A stretch of DNA of 64,000 nucleotides from Neoarius graeffei. Taxonomy: Eukaryota; Chordata; Actinopteri; Siluriformes; Ariidae. Each line of letters begins with the position of its first letter. Positions within the stretch are counted from its first letter, which is position 1. The stretch lies in NCBI RefSeq assembly GCF_027579695.1, contig NC_083578.1:4474960-4538959 (forward strand), in the 5' to 3' direction. This document shows, one piece after another, positions 34,050 to 45,563 of this stretch. The notes beneath the pieces are model-generated. The model saw only the letters and a list, made by a program, of their open reading frames with translations. It was not told where the DNA came from and searched no databases. A program made the translations under genes and the position numbers.

Positions 34050-35111
34050 ACAGAACAATATATGTGACAAAAATAAGTTGACTTTAGAAAGTATAGTCTC
34101 TTTATGAAGAGCTGAACCATCTTAAATTCTGTATAAAGTGTACAGTGAAACATTAAAGCTGTAAAACTGGGGAGCCACCGAGGTTCTCACGTGGCAATTT
34201 AAGCCTTCTCAGTCCTTACATATTATACACAAAGCGTAAGCCTTGAGGGCATTGCATATAAAGTGACTGAGTGTAGTTGAGAGTAAAGAATAAATAAATA
34301 AAAAAAACAAGTAAAAAGATAAAGAATAAAAATAAATGAAAAGTCCAAAAATAAACATAGATATTGTTGCTTCTCTTCTATAACAAAATATACCCAAGTA
34401 CTATTATCTGTGCTTATCATCCCCTCAGCATAACAAAATGTAACTTAGAGCAGCTACAGTGGTGCTTGAAAGTTTGTGAACCCTTTAGAATTTTCTATAT
34501 TTCTGCATAAATATGACCTAAAACATCATCAGATTTTCACTCAAGTCCTAAAAGTAGATAAAGAGAACCCAGTTAAACAAATGAGACAAAAATATTATAC
34601 TTGGTCATTTATTTATTGAGGAAAATGATCCAATATTACATATGTGAGTGGCAAAAGTATGTGAACCTCTAGGATTAGCAGTTAATTTGAAGGTGAAATT
34701 AGTGTCAGCTGTTTTCAATCAATGGGATGACAATCAGGTGTGAGTGGGCACCCTGTTTTATTTAAAGAACAGGGATCTATCAAAGTCTGATCTTCACAAC
34801 ACATGTTTGTGGAAGTGTATCATGGCACGAACAAAGGAGATTTCTGAGGACCTCAGAAAAAGCGTTGTTGATGCTCATCAGACTGGAAAATGTTACAAAA
34901 CCATTTCTAAAGAGTTTGGACTCCACCAATCCACAGTCAGACAGATTGTGTACAAATGGAAAAAATTTAAGACCATTGTTACCCTCCCCAGGAGTGGTCA
35001 ACCAACAAAGATCACTCCAAGAGCAAGGCGTGTAATAGTCGGTGAGGTCACAAAGGACCCCAGGGTAACTTCTAAGCAACTGAAGGCCTCTCTCACATTG
35101 GCTAATGTTAA

Positions 35112-36603
35112 AGGTCCCCTTGCATCGTTTTTTCATTAATTGTGCGGTGGTCTCTAGTATGAATGAATGCCCTGTGAGCCGGTTTTGGTGAAAAAAATGC
35201 TGTGGTTCTCCTGTTTCAGGCTGTTCTAGTTTGGTGGAGGAGCGGTTGGGGAGAGAACAACAGGATTTCAGCTCTTACTCATTAATATTCATGACATGTA
35301 AACGTGTTACCTCTGATTGGCTAACAGCACTGTGATGCTACCTCCAGTGGGTCAGAACAAGCGGATGTGGGTGTCTTACTACAGCGAGAGAGAAGGAACA
35401 AACCGCGAAAGGAAAAATACCGCGCACTGACATCATTGAGGTGCGATGCAAGGAAATAAAATAAATTCAACAAATGTTTGGGTTTTTACTGAACAAAAAC
35501 GAATAAAATGAACGAGTGACTTAAAGAATGTGGGTGCCTTTGTAAAAACTGTTTTGATTGGCTATTATGGTCTCAACATCGATGTTTTGACCAATAACAA
35601 TGTAGATAACATGAATTTTACATCACATTCAACGAGATTTAAACGAGACTAAAGACGCCGACTTCCAAATAATGTGTAAACATCGTTGGAGTTAATAAAA
35701 TTTGAACAGCATGAAGGAACATACCCCAACCCCCCGAAATTAATAAAAAAAATTCTCAACGGATTTGGCATAATATAAAAAGGTCGTTTTTTACTCAGAA
35801 AAAGCGGGAAACTCTCATCCCTGCCGAGCTTGTGACCATGTCATGCATGCTAACGTGGAGAATATGAACATGCTATTTTGTAACAAAAACCTTCGAACAA
35901 AAAGTTCATGTTTTACTTACAGCTTGTGAGCTGGTGGTTGGTACAGATCCAGGGATTAAAAACAACCTTGAAGCAAAACCATTACTGAAGGCACCGAAGT
36001 TTGAAAAGTCACTGTGGTTGAAATGATCAGAACACAGTACTAACGCTGCATTATACCTCGCTGGTGGTGTTCCAAAGATAAATTCCAACCATTTCTTCTT
36101 CACCTCTTCTATCTTGGGCAAGAAATGCAATGTTGCTGTGTTACTGCCACAAATAACACAGGCACGAACTTGTTCAGACATGTTGTCGATTTGCTGTTAC
36201 GTCCTGTTTGTTAGCTACTGACCAAATGGGCTCTGCTCAGTGTTGCCAGATACTGCTGATGTTTTCCAGCCCAAAATATGTTCCAATCCGCCAAAATGCA
36301 CTTAAAACTGCCCAATCTGGCAACACTGGCTCTGCTCTCTCCTCGCACATCAAATCCGAACTTCCTTCCCGTGGGCGGTCGCAAGCCAAGGTGGGCGAGG
36401 CCATGAATACTAATTTACGAAGTGACGTAAGTTCGTATGGCTTTTTAAGATCCGCTTGTTTTTCCGACTATTTTCTTTCATAAGCTAATACAGGGAATGG
36501 GAGTAGAATTACATTTTCACATGCAGCATGCATATGCAACTCAGAGTGAACTATGGTATTTCAAAAAGAGCCAGTATTAAACGTTTTTGGTGGAAGGGCA
36601 CCT
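35112..36603. mobile_element. Kolobok-like element with TTAA duplication and a THAP exon
   Basis: The ends AGGTCCCCTT (left) and AAGGGCACCT (right) are inverted copies, flanked by TTAA at 35108-35111 and 36604-36607. It is 1492 bp, with a THAP exon on the minus strand and no transposase catalytic domain. TTAA target sites combined with a THAP domain are characteristic of Kolobok-type transposons; piggyBac also uses TTAA but lacks THAP. Probably an internally deleted derivative. Confidence 0.75.
35906..36181 (-). CDS. THAP-domain exon (first exon of a transposase gene remnant)
   Basis: The frame starts at ATG 36179-36181 (MSEQVRACVICG) and shows the C2CH zinc module: CVIC, then LCSDHF, with a Trp (KKWLEF) and a hydrophobic LFLIPGSVP closing motif. 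THAP domains bind DNA and in mobile elements direct the transposase to element ends. The open frame runs through a good splice donor (CAAGCT/GTAAGT) at about 35923, so the real exon is probably 36181 to about 35923 and the following residues are intronic. The other exons are missing from the element. Confidence 0.7.
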   Translation of the reverse strand: MSEQVRACVICGSNTATLHFLPKIEEVKKKWLEFIFGTPPARYNAALVLCSDHFNHSDFSNFGAFSNGFASRLFLIPGSVPTTSSQAVSKT

Positions 36604-36626
36604 TTAATGTTCATGAGTCCACCATC

Positions 36627-36984
36627 GGCGGCACGGTGGTGTAGTGGTTAGCGCTGTCGCCTCACAGCAAGAAGGTCCGGGTTCGAGTCCCGTGGCCGGC
36701 GAGGGCCTTTCTGTGCGGAGTTTGCATGTTCTCCCCGTGTCCGCGTGGGTTTCCTCCGGGTGCTCCGGTTTCCCCCACAGTCCAAAGACATGCAGGTTAG
36801 GTTAACTGGTGACTCTAAATTGACTGTAGGTGTGAGTGTGAATGGTTGTCTATGTGTCAGCCCTGTGATGACCTGGCGACTTGTCCAGGGTGTGCCCCGC
36901 CTTTCGCCCGTGGTCAACTGGGATAGGCTCCAGCTTGCCTGTGACCCTGTAGAAGGATAAAGTGGTTAGAGATGATGAGGTGAG
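36627..36984 (+). mobile_element. tRNA-headed SINE, copy 1, 14-bp duplication
   Basis: Begins GGCGGCACGGTGGTGTAGTGG with a box A-like TGGTTAGCGC and a box B GGTTCGAGTCC, followed by a non-tRNA body and a GATGAG-type simple tail. It is flanked by ATGAGTCCACCATC at 36613-36626 and 36985-36998. Inserted in the Tc1 transposase frame. Transcription would be by RNA polymerase III from the A and B boxes. I recall this SINE as widespread in teleosts but do not assign a name. Confidence 0.9.
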
Positions 36985-37698
36985 ATGAGTCCACCATCAG
37001 GAGAACACTGAACAACAATGGTGTGCATGGCAGGGTTGCAAGGAGAAAGCCACTGCTCTCCAAAAAGAACATTGCTGCTCATCTGCAGTTTGATAAAGAT
37101 CACGTGGAAAAGCCAGAAGGCTATTGGAAAAATATTTTGTGGACGGATGAGACCAAAAGAGAACTTTTTGGTTTAAATGAGAAGCGTTATGTTTGGAGAA
37201 AGGAAAACACTGCATTCCAGTATAAGAACCTTATTCCATCTGTGAAACATGGTGGTGGTAGTATCATGGTTTGGGCCTGATTTGCTGCATCTGGGCCAGA
37301 ACGGCTTGCCATCATTGATGGAACAATGAATTCTGAATTATACCAGCGAATTGTAAAGGAAAATGTCAGAACACCTGTCCATGAACTGAATCTCAGGAGA
37401 AGGTGGGTCATGCAGCAAGACAACGACCCTAAGCACACAAGTCATTCTACCAAAGAATGGTTAAAGAAGAATAAAGTTAATGTTTTGGAATGGCCAAGTC
37501 AAAGTCCTGACCTTAATCCAATCCAAATATTGTGGAAGGACCTGAAGTGAGCAGTTCATGTGAGGAAACCCACCAACATCCCAGAGTTGAAGCTGTTCTG
37601 TACGGAGGAACGGGCTAAAATTCCTCCAAGCCGGTGTGCAGGACTGATCAACAGTTACCGCAAACGTTTAGTTGCAGTTATTGCTGCACAAGGGGGTT

Positions 37699-38391
37699 TG
37701 AAAGGTTTCTTCACCTCTTGCCCTCAGCCTCCAGAGAGCGATTACCCCATCTCGAGATCAGTCCCCCAGACGTCTGGGGGTGAGTCGCAAAGAAAGACAG
37801 GAACCCCACAAAGTAGTTCGCATCTTTATTCACAAGTCCCCAATGAGACAAGAGAATTCAGGGGATTTTGTGTGTGTCTTATCTGTGCGGATGAAGTGAC
37901 ATCACTGAAGACCTTGGTGCTGTGTGTGTGTGTATATGGGGGTGTGTGAGTGAGTGATATCATTTTGATATCTGTGTCTGTGTGTGTGTGTGTGTTAATG
38001 CATTGCATGCTTCAGAGACTGTAGTCAGACCTTGAGCAGGTCACGTCTTAATTATATCACTGTTCTAATGAACGTTCAGATGTATGTGTGTGAGTGAAAC
38101 CTTGGCGATGGTATACAATAATAAGATGTTCTTATGACATGATAATGTGCAGACAGATATCAAAGGCCATTCCTTAGGTCAGAGATAGCACAGGGCAAAA
38201 TGTTCAAAAAGATATCAATATTACGTCTCGAGCAATGTGTCTAGCTGAGACAGAAGGTCACGTCTTAATTCAATGCCTTCTAGCTGAAATACTAAAATAG
38301 AATGGAGTAGAATATTAACAATATTAAGAATAAATCCTTATATGATCAGAATACAATATTATTTATCCTTACAAAGGAATAAATCCTAACA
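37699..38391 (-). repeat. ERV 3' LTR (element orientation)
   Basis: In element orientation it begins TGTTAGGATTTATT and ends CCTTTCA. It closely matches 47385-48081; the main difference seen is a roughly 9-base indel near 37763. A poly-A signal (AATAAA on the minus strand) lies at about 37825-37831. The U5 part contains the perfect palindrome CCCCCAGACGTCTGGGGG at 37763-37780. Confidence 0.92.
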
Positions 38392-38404
38392 ATCCCCTCT
38401 TTGA
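38392..38404 (-). promoter_or_regulatory. ERV polypurine tract
   Basis: Read on the minus strand as TCAAAGAGGGGAT, it abuts the TG start of the 3' LTR. This is the expected primer site for plus-strand DNA. Confidence 0.8.
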
Positions 38405-39186
38405 TACTAGTATCACTAGGATCACACCCCGGTATTCTGATCATGTATGTGATTACATCGAGAATTAGGATTAGACGTATGCTTGAGTTAATCCTTGCTC
38501 TTCTTGACGTGTATTGGTGCTCAGAGGGCGGGCATGCCCTATCAGCCCTCGTCCCACCTCACCGGAGCTTAGAGAAATTCGAAACCTCTTAAAATTTGTC
38601 CCAAATACACGCTACTTCCTTCAGAGTAATTTGTTCTAAAACAGTGAGGGAAAATGAAATTATAGGGCATATCGACCTATAGTGAGAAGAGAGTCCTGTA
38701 AGAATACAGAGCTTCAGAGCATAGAGACGTGTAATAATAGTAGAAAACGGCATCAGATGACAGACATAACTTTCATTCATGTGCAGTCCAGTTAGCGAAT
38801 TGCCAAAAGATGTTGTCTCGAGGTCCAGCTCGAGCGGGTAACCCTGCTCCGAGCAGCAGTAGAGTGGTCATGAAGCTCGTGATGAGGACTTCATGGTTGT
38901 AGTGAGGATGACTGGTCCCAGACAGGGCGCGAGATCCCCTCTTTGTTCACAACGTCTTGCAGGTAATCTGAGGATTCTCAGTCGGCCAGGGCTGCACACA
39001 GGTCACGTCAAATCTGTGTAAAGCTCAGAGATAGAGAGACAGAACAGAGACTGGATAGGGACACAGAGAAAACGTTAGTAGCAAACTTGTCATTGTAACA
39101 ACTTTGTTATGGAGCCTTCTTCAATCGCGTGGCATGGATCCACTGTGGAAAAAGATCAGTTAAAACAGCAGTAAAAGTAATGGCAA
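38405..39186. other. ERV region between integrase and 3' LTR; no env recognised
   Basis: In element orientation this is where env would lie. It is under 800 bp and has only short frames without recognisable surface or transmembrane motifs, so env appears deleted or unrecognisably decayed. Confidence 0.5.
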
Positions 39187-41332
39187 CTATGTCTGCAGGC
39201 CCACTATATATAGGTTCTCCCAATTGTCCAAATCATTTAAAGAGTCACACCAGCACCTTGTCTCCCACGTGGAAGGGGTGTGTGGTGGAGATAATATTGT
39301 ACTATTGACCTTGGTACAAATTTCATGCAACTTATCTATAAGGGCTGCAGAATACTCATCCATATGTGTTTTCAAATCAGAGGTACCCGGAGCCGGAGTT
39401 CCCTTCTTCCAGGGGAGAGGGAAAGGTCTTCCAAAAATAATTTCGTAGGGGGAGTATCCCCCTAGACTAGGTTTTGGTGTCATACAAATTTCAGCCAGAG
39501 TGGCTGGCAATAAGTCTACCCAATTTTTTCGAACCTGTGGCCTACATGGCCTTAATTAATTTGTCTTTCAATGTTCGATTAGTACGTTCTACAATACCAG
39601 AGGATTGAGGGTGGTACGGAATGTGAAAACGCCAGTTTAGTGAGAGATACTTACAAAGGTTTTGTGTGACTTTTGAGGAAAAGGGGTACCCTTGTCTGAG
39701 TCTATGGCATCTAGAACCCCATAACTATAACAATAATTATTGATTTCTTATTATTTTGTTATTTTATTGTTCTGCTTTTACTGTTTTTTTTTTTTTACTG
39801 TTCAGTGTCCTTGGGTACCTTGAAAGGCGCTTATAAATAAAATTTATTATTATTATTATTATTATTATAACTAGGTATTATTTCTTTTGCCAGAATACGA
39901 GTAACTACCTTCGTGTTCTCTCGAGAACAGGGAAAAGCTTCTACCCATTTAGAGAATTTGTCCACAATCAAGATGACAAAAATCAAATGAGAAAGGAAGA
40001 GCGTATGCCTCATGCACAATATCAGGCAGTGAACACACAGAGTAACCACAGAGGTATTATAAATATTATAAATTATAAATATTATACACCATCTGAGGGT
40101 TTGGAACAAGAACCATCAACAAAGAGTACTTCCCCCATCCCTAGAGGGATGGAGGAGAGATCAGACCTGATACTAGTAGTATGTACGATTTTTAGACAGA
40201 CAATATCAATGTCATCCCAAATGTCATTCCGAGAATTAAGGAGGCGTGCGAGAGCATGACCTACAGTATCAAAAGAGGATGTGGCACAAATTTCGAGATT
40301 GTTAGTAGAACAGAGAATGAACAGTCATATGTTGGGTCTGTAAATTTTACAACACCTGTTTAACTTGATGTGACGAGTGCAAGATCAGTGGGTGAGACAA
40401 AACCAATTTTTTCAGCGTCTAAAACCATCAAAGCACATGCGGAGACAGCCCTTAGACACGCAGGTAAGCCTTGAGCAACAGTGCCTAATGTTTTGGATGA
40501 AAACCCGCACAAGGACACATCCCCCCCATGCTCCCGGGCCAACAGCTGTGCCTTGGTGTTCACAGGCATAGAGGTGGAAGGGCTTGGAGTAATCAGGTAA
40601 ACCCAGGGGCGGAACAAAGGGTGCTTTTGAGGGAGTGATAAGTGTCCGCCGTAGCATCAGTCCAGGTCAAAGGGTGCTGCAGTGGATCATGAGAGATTGC
40701 AGAACGGAGAATCTTGTCATATAAAGAGCAGTCAGGGATCCATTGTCTGCAGTAACTGATAAGACCCAGAAAAGACATCAGTGCATGTTTAGTTGCAGGG
40801 CGTTTTGTGTCTAGAATCACCCGCACCCAATCAGATGACAGCTTACAACAACCTTGTGAAAGTTCAATACTTAAGTGTCCATGCAATATTGCAGCTTGGT
40901 CCTGGAAACCTTAAAGCCCTTGTGCGCCAGATGTTGGAAGAGGCGTAAGGAAGTGTCTTGGCAGATTTCTGGTGACTCAGCAGATACCAGAAGATTGTCT
41001 GCAAACTGCAGGACCACAGAGCCCTGAGGGAGGGAGAGGGTCACAGAGTGCGTTATGAATTTGAATTACAGCTGAAAAAACAGCAGGAAAGTCAATAAAA
41101 CCTTGAGGCAAAAACGTGTCCAAGAATACTATCTCCCCCTGTGCGTGAAATAGGCAGAACAGAGATCAATAACGGAAAAACAGCAACGATGAGAAACATC
41201 AGGTACAATGGGTGCAACAGGGACGATCAATTCATTAATCTTACGTAAATCCTGCGTAAAACGCCAGGTACCATCAGGTTTAGGTACTCGATTGGCAGGT
41301 GTATTGTACGAGCTGGTACACGGTCTCACCAC
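39187..41332 (-). pseudogene. pol: ERV pol remnant (RT, RNase H linker, integrase)
   Basis: Read downwards: RT finger/palm start with a PKPDGTWRFTQDLR motif (41332-41129); thumb/connection with FLGLISYCRQWIPD (40886-40593); an RNase H-proximal region with SKTLGTVAQGLPACLRAV (about 40617-40360); integrase core with IVDKFSKWVEAFP (about 39970); and an integrase C-terminal part with a GGYSPYEIIFGR motif (39510-39187). Motif style is gamma/epsilon-retroviral. Each piece is in a different frame, with stops between. A 139-bp repeat insertion lies in integrase. No complete catalytic domain remains. Confidence 0.8.
39728..39866 (+). mobile_element. Short LINE/SINE 3' tail with ATAACTA duplication
   Basis: 139 bp ending in AAATAAAATTTATTATTATT and a (TTA)n array, flanked by ATAACTA at 39721-39727 and 39867-39873. 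It interrupts the ERV integrase remnant. Only a 3' tail is present, so the family is not assigned. Confidence 0.7.
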
Positions 41333-41439
41333 GCCTTGCTTGAGAAGAGACTGTCAGATGACATCGATCCAGAGAGAGGTACTGCTTAACATAAACAGGA
41401 TGCACATGAATATTGAATCATATTTTGTGTAGTTTCAGG

Positions 41440-41520
41440 TCAATTCCATTTAAGTCCCAGGTTGCAGTGCAACAAAATGCGGAAAGGTTCAAGGGCAATG
41501 AATACTTATACAAGCCAATG
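41440..41520 (+). mobile_element. Tc1-like 3' end remnant
   Basis: CAACAAAATGCGGAAAGGTT followed by GAATACTTATACAAG resembles the terminal region of another Tc1-like family. A remnant within the ERV interior, with no gene. Confidence 0.45.
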
Positions 41521-41791
41521 TATCATAATCATGATAATTTATGACGTTTTTTCTTAATGGTTAAATAAAGATAAACCCAAGTCTACGATTTATAAACATC
41601 ACTGGAAAAACAATTTTTTTTTCAACATTCTTCAAATAAACATTTGTTAAATTTTTTTTAACAAAAATTTGTTTGTGAAAAAATTATGGTTAACGAAATA
41701 CATTAAAAGCTTATCCATTCCATATCCTCTGTGGTTTTTAAAGGCAAAAGTATGGAGGTTTAAAATTCAGCAAACAATTAATCAGAGCATT

Positions 41792-42167
41792 TCATATCAA
41801 TAGTTCGAAATTAGGAGGAACATGGTTAAGCTTAGCCTCATAAGTAGCAATAGGTTTAAAGAAAGATAAGGAGATAAAAAAAAAACAGGGCAAATTGAAA
41901 TGACAAACAATTTCACTGAATGTAATTTGAATAAAATTGAATAGCTGATAAGCACTCTTTGTTGGATTCGATATGTGACAGAGATTCAAAATACATTTTT
42001 AATTCAATTAAAAATAATGGGAATGAGGGGTTTGTTGTCTTGGACATTTTGACTTTATGTATATGGAATTTACCTAGTAATATAAAGAGATTAATTATAT
42101 TAAATTTATTATTGTGAGAAAGTGCCAAGTGCAGATATCTGTGTGTCCTTGTCTGCCATGCTTCCAT
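41792..42167 (-). pseudogene. L1 ORF2 C-terminal remnant inside the ERV
   Basis: Minus-strand frames at 42167-41913 and 41989-41792 contain FNIINLFILLGKFHIHKVKM. This is the same C-terminal L1 block seen at about 27030-27100, followed by a SFPLFLIELKMYFESL stretch. It is a small, frameshifted piece of a different L1 copy, with a poly-T (poly-A on minus) region near 41595-41685. Confidence 0.6.
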
Positions 42168-42299
42168 GGATGGTTGTTTGTTTATATTATTGCTATCTAT
42201 AACTAGGTCAGTCTTATCTCAATGTTGACTGAGAAAAGAGACAGAGACTGTAGTTATCATATTGCTATGGAACAATTGTTCAAAATATTATATTTATAA

Positions 42300-43047
42300 T
42301 AGAATGACAATTATTCAAAAAATGTCAAAAATGAAGTAAAGAGCGGGTTAGCTTGCTGTTGATCTAATTGCATGTTTCCCAGACAAGTCCACGTCTCGCT
42401 AAAATGCGTCAGAAACAGGAGTATATAGGATATTTAAAGGTTAGAATTTTCAGCATGACCGTTAATGACATATGATTAATAAAAAATACCACTACACGAT
42501 CAGTTTTAAAATGTTTTAGATCAACATTAGGTCGTTGTTAAACTTTTCGGCATTTCCATTCACAAGTAGGGTAAATATATTTGATGACTTTTATTATGCC
42601 TTTTGAACAGGAAGTGGTATACTACTCAATATTTTAAAAATGATTCCAGATAAATATCTTCAAATCTGAAAGTGATATTTGATTTGGCTGAATTAATCAA
42701 ACTCTAAGCCTTAAATATATTTCTTCTGTTTTTACCATGTCTGTTTAATTTAAGTGAATGTTTTAAAAATGTTTTTTTTTCCATATCTGTTCTATTCTAG
42801 GTGATGAACAGATGAGGCATGTTGAATAAACTTGTGTTTTATTACACGTTACTGCAGCGGTGTCCAAAAGAAAACATTTCCTGCTTCTCTTTTATCTAGT
42901 GCGCATGCTTAGCTCACAAGGCATTATGGGAACTGGAGTTCTAATGTTATTAACACATAACATCACAATTTTGCCGTCACATACTTCTTAGTTTTAACTA
43001 CTTCGTATTCATCATTTATAGGATCTAGACATGAAACTGCATTAATA
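42300..43047. other. Unassigned A+T-rich DNA within the ERV
   Basis: No coding similarity or clear repeat ends. Probably decayed repeat DNA on the left side of the hAT insertion. Confidence 0.4.
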
Positions 43048-43055
43048 GCTGCACT

Positions 43056-45555
43056 CAGGGGTTAAATTGGGATTGGTTATGTGGGGGGGCTCTGCCTCGT
43101 ACCCGCCCCTGCCCCCGCCGCCCTGCCCCAATATACTTTTTGGAAAATAACCCTCTAATTTGATAACCATATCATATTGCACAGAGATATACACCTTATC
43201 TGTGTGTTGTAGGCCTATGTGTGTCTTGTAGTGCCCCCCTACACATTATGGCAGTTTGAATGTAGATTGGTTGGCCAATGTAACAGATTGTACAGGTTGT
43301 TGTACATTGGTTTGAAGGAAATGATTAGTGGGGGGTCTGGGGGTCCTCCCTCAGAAGTTTTTTATTATCATACATGTTATTTGCTGAATTCTGGTGCATT
43401 TTAATAAGTTGTTAGCTGACTTTACAGAGGTAGGTTGAGCAATATCATGTTAAATCTTGTCACATGCCTACAGGTGAAAAATGTGAAGGAGAAATGTTCA
43501 GTGAGAAAATTTGAAGGCTTGCACAATCTTAAACCAAAACAGTTGATTTATTTTGGAGGATAAATGTTAAATATGCCAAAACACTGTCAGTCAAATTGTC
43601 AATCAAATATATTCATGCAGTGAATGCAACCAAATACAAACAACACTATAACATTGGAAGCATTTATTATTATTGTTATTATTATGTATTCAATTATTTA
43701 TTTGGCATGTGGTGCTTTTTGTATTGTCTAGAACATACATAAGATGAGCATATTATAGCAGCAAAATAGAAGCACAATCATTTGAATGCAGCAAAACACA
43801 TACTGTCTAAAAATAAAAACACAACATATTTAGATCAGTATTATTTTTCCCCCTTCAGTATTATTTGATATTTTGTTTTTAATAATAAAAAATATGATAA
43901 TGATTATGTTCACTGTATTGTTAATATTATTAGTAGTAGTTGTAACAGCAGTAGAAGTATGTGACTATTTTGTAGCGCACTATCACTTCCAGAAAAAATT
44001 CTGATAAGCAACGAAAGCAGAATTTATGCATAGTAAACCACGACTTCTGATTTTTTTTTTAAAGCGAGCTCACAAAAAAAAGAAACCCCAAAGTCGCTTA
44101 TAAAAAGCGGAATTGGCAACCCACGCAGTGTTCCAGAAACCAGAATCTCTGATCGCAAGTTCTGTTCTAAATAGCTTCGACAGGTCGTCTTGTTACAGAC
44201 CCGGCGCCAGACACGGACTGACGGACGGGCCTTGAGTTGCTTTGGGGGGGCAACATTTTATACGCCAGGGCAACACAACTGTTTCTAGCAACCCAGGAGA
44301 GCAGCACAGACGTGACGAGTTATATATTCTAAGAAACCTATAAAGCAACCAAAACAACTTTCCAAAATGTATCAAACATTGCTCAGCATATTAAAAGTTT
44401 TTTTTTTTTTTGCTCCGCTGGCCTCACAACGCACAAAGCTGATTTCGGGTATCGACCGGAAAATGTCGTGATATGATCCTCCCGTCCAGCAATAACATGT
44501 GATTGGCTGAGACAGCTGCTCATTTACCCAGATACCATTTGAAGAAAAAATGCGATTGGTCGGTTGGTTCATTCCATGACATTAACCCATTGGTTCCCAA
44601 GAAATATTAGTCCACGTTTATAGCAATGATCCAGAAATTATTACTAGTGTTTCTGTACTCACGGATAATAATGAGTGAACCGATCAGCCGATTTCGAATA
44701 GTTTCAATACATTTTAAATTGAGCACATTTTTCTTTATTATTGTTATACTGAAAAACTTTGACTTGTAGTTTACGTTTTTTTTTTTTTTTGAGGGGGAAA
44801 AAAAACAAAGAAGCAGCTGTGACGGGCTCCTATCAGGCCAAGTGCGGTCACTCGCCGGCCACTTTCAGGCATCTTTTTCGGATTAGTGAGACCAGACCCT
44901 CTGAACATGAATGGGGAGATATCAATACTGGACTCTGTGAAAACTAACGGTCGCGAAGAGCATATGATTGAAATCGCCATGAAAAGCTGATTATACTTGA
45001 GTGTTAGGTTGGTTCTCATGACTCAGAAAAAGCTTTAAAATCCACTTTTCTCGTGGATTATTTTGACACTGCGCAGGCGCAGTACTTCTATAACGGCAGG
45101 AGAGGGACAGCGGAGCACGAAGCTGCAAGATGATTGGAAAGCTGTTGGTTCAGATCGACATATGATTGGTTGTTGGCAGCGGAACAGGCGGGATATTTGC
45201 AGACCCGTACTGCCGTCAGAGACGGTTGATTAGAATGTTTGCTGCCGTTACGAACTGTCCCCATTCACTTCTGTGGACGATTTCTTCAGTGACCTGTCTC
45301 CTATGAAAAAAAGTCTCTGCTCTGGGTTCCAGCAGGGCGGGCCCACATGAGTCTCAGGGCGGGCACGTCTTGTTATCAGGAAAACTATGATCTATCTCAT
45401 AAAAGTCATGGGTTTATTGATTAATAAAACGATATTTAATTATTCAGAACTGAAAATCGTGAAAAGGGTTTGTTGCTTTTGATGTGTGCGTGATCATATG
45501 CCATCCGCTCCGAGCTTATGTGCCGGGGCTCAGCCCCGGCCCAATTTAACCCCTG
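43056..45555. mobile_element. Non-autonomous 2.5-kb hAT element with GCTGCACT duplication
   Basis: Exactly 2500 bp between CAGGGGTTAAATTGGG and CCCAATTTAACCCCTG. The perfect 8-bp duplication GCTGCACT lies at 43048-43055 and 45556-45563. No transposase frame is present; open frames here are short and unconvincing. A strong hairpin GCCGGGGCTCAGCCCCGGC lies near the right end at about 45522-45540. This is the innermost level of the L1-Tc1-ERV-hAT nest. Confidence 0.92.
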
Positions 45556-45563
45556 GCTGCACT

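Larger units (their letters stand above)
34822..37698 (+). pseudogene. Tc1 transposase, split by two insertions and mutated
   Basis: ATG at 34822 (MARTKEISEDLRKSVVDAHQ) starts a paired-like helix-turn-helix domain. Coding DNA stops at 35111, resumes for a few codons at 36608-36626, and again from 36999 to about 37698. The catalytic core has WTDE (first Asp) near 37143 and QQDNDPKH (second Asp) near 37415. The third acidic position, NPIQILW near 37517, shows Gln where DD34E transposases have Glu. An in-frame TGA at 37278-37280 and another TGA at 37548-37550 break the frame. The ERV entered close to the C-terminus (IAAQGG). The protein would excise and insert the transposon at TA sites; this copy is dead. 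Confidence 0.88.

Noticed and set aside
36627-36720. tRNA gene (A and B boxes)
   Set aside because: It is the tRNA-like head of a SINE with a long non-tRNA body and a target duplication. The same applies at 48192.
44759-45019. Possible small genes within the 2.5-kb hAT element
   Set aside because: Short frames over poly-T/poly-A tracts with no hAT transposase motif.
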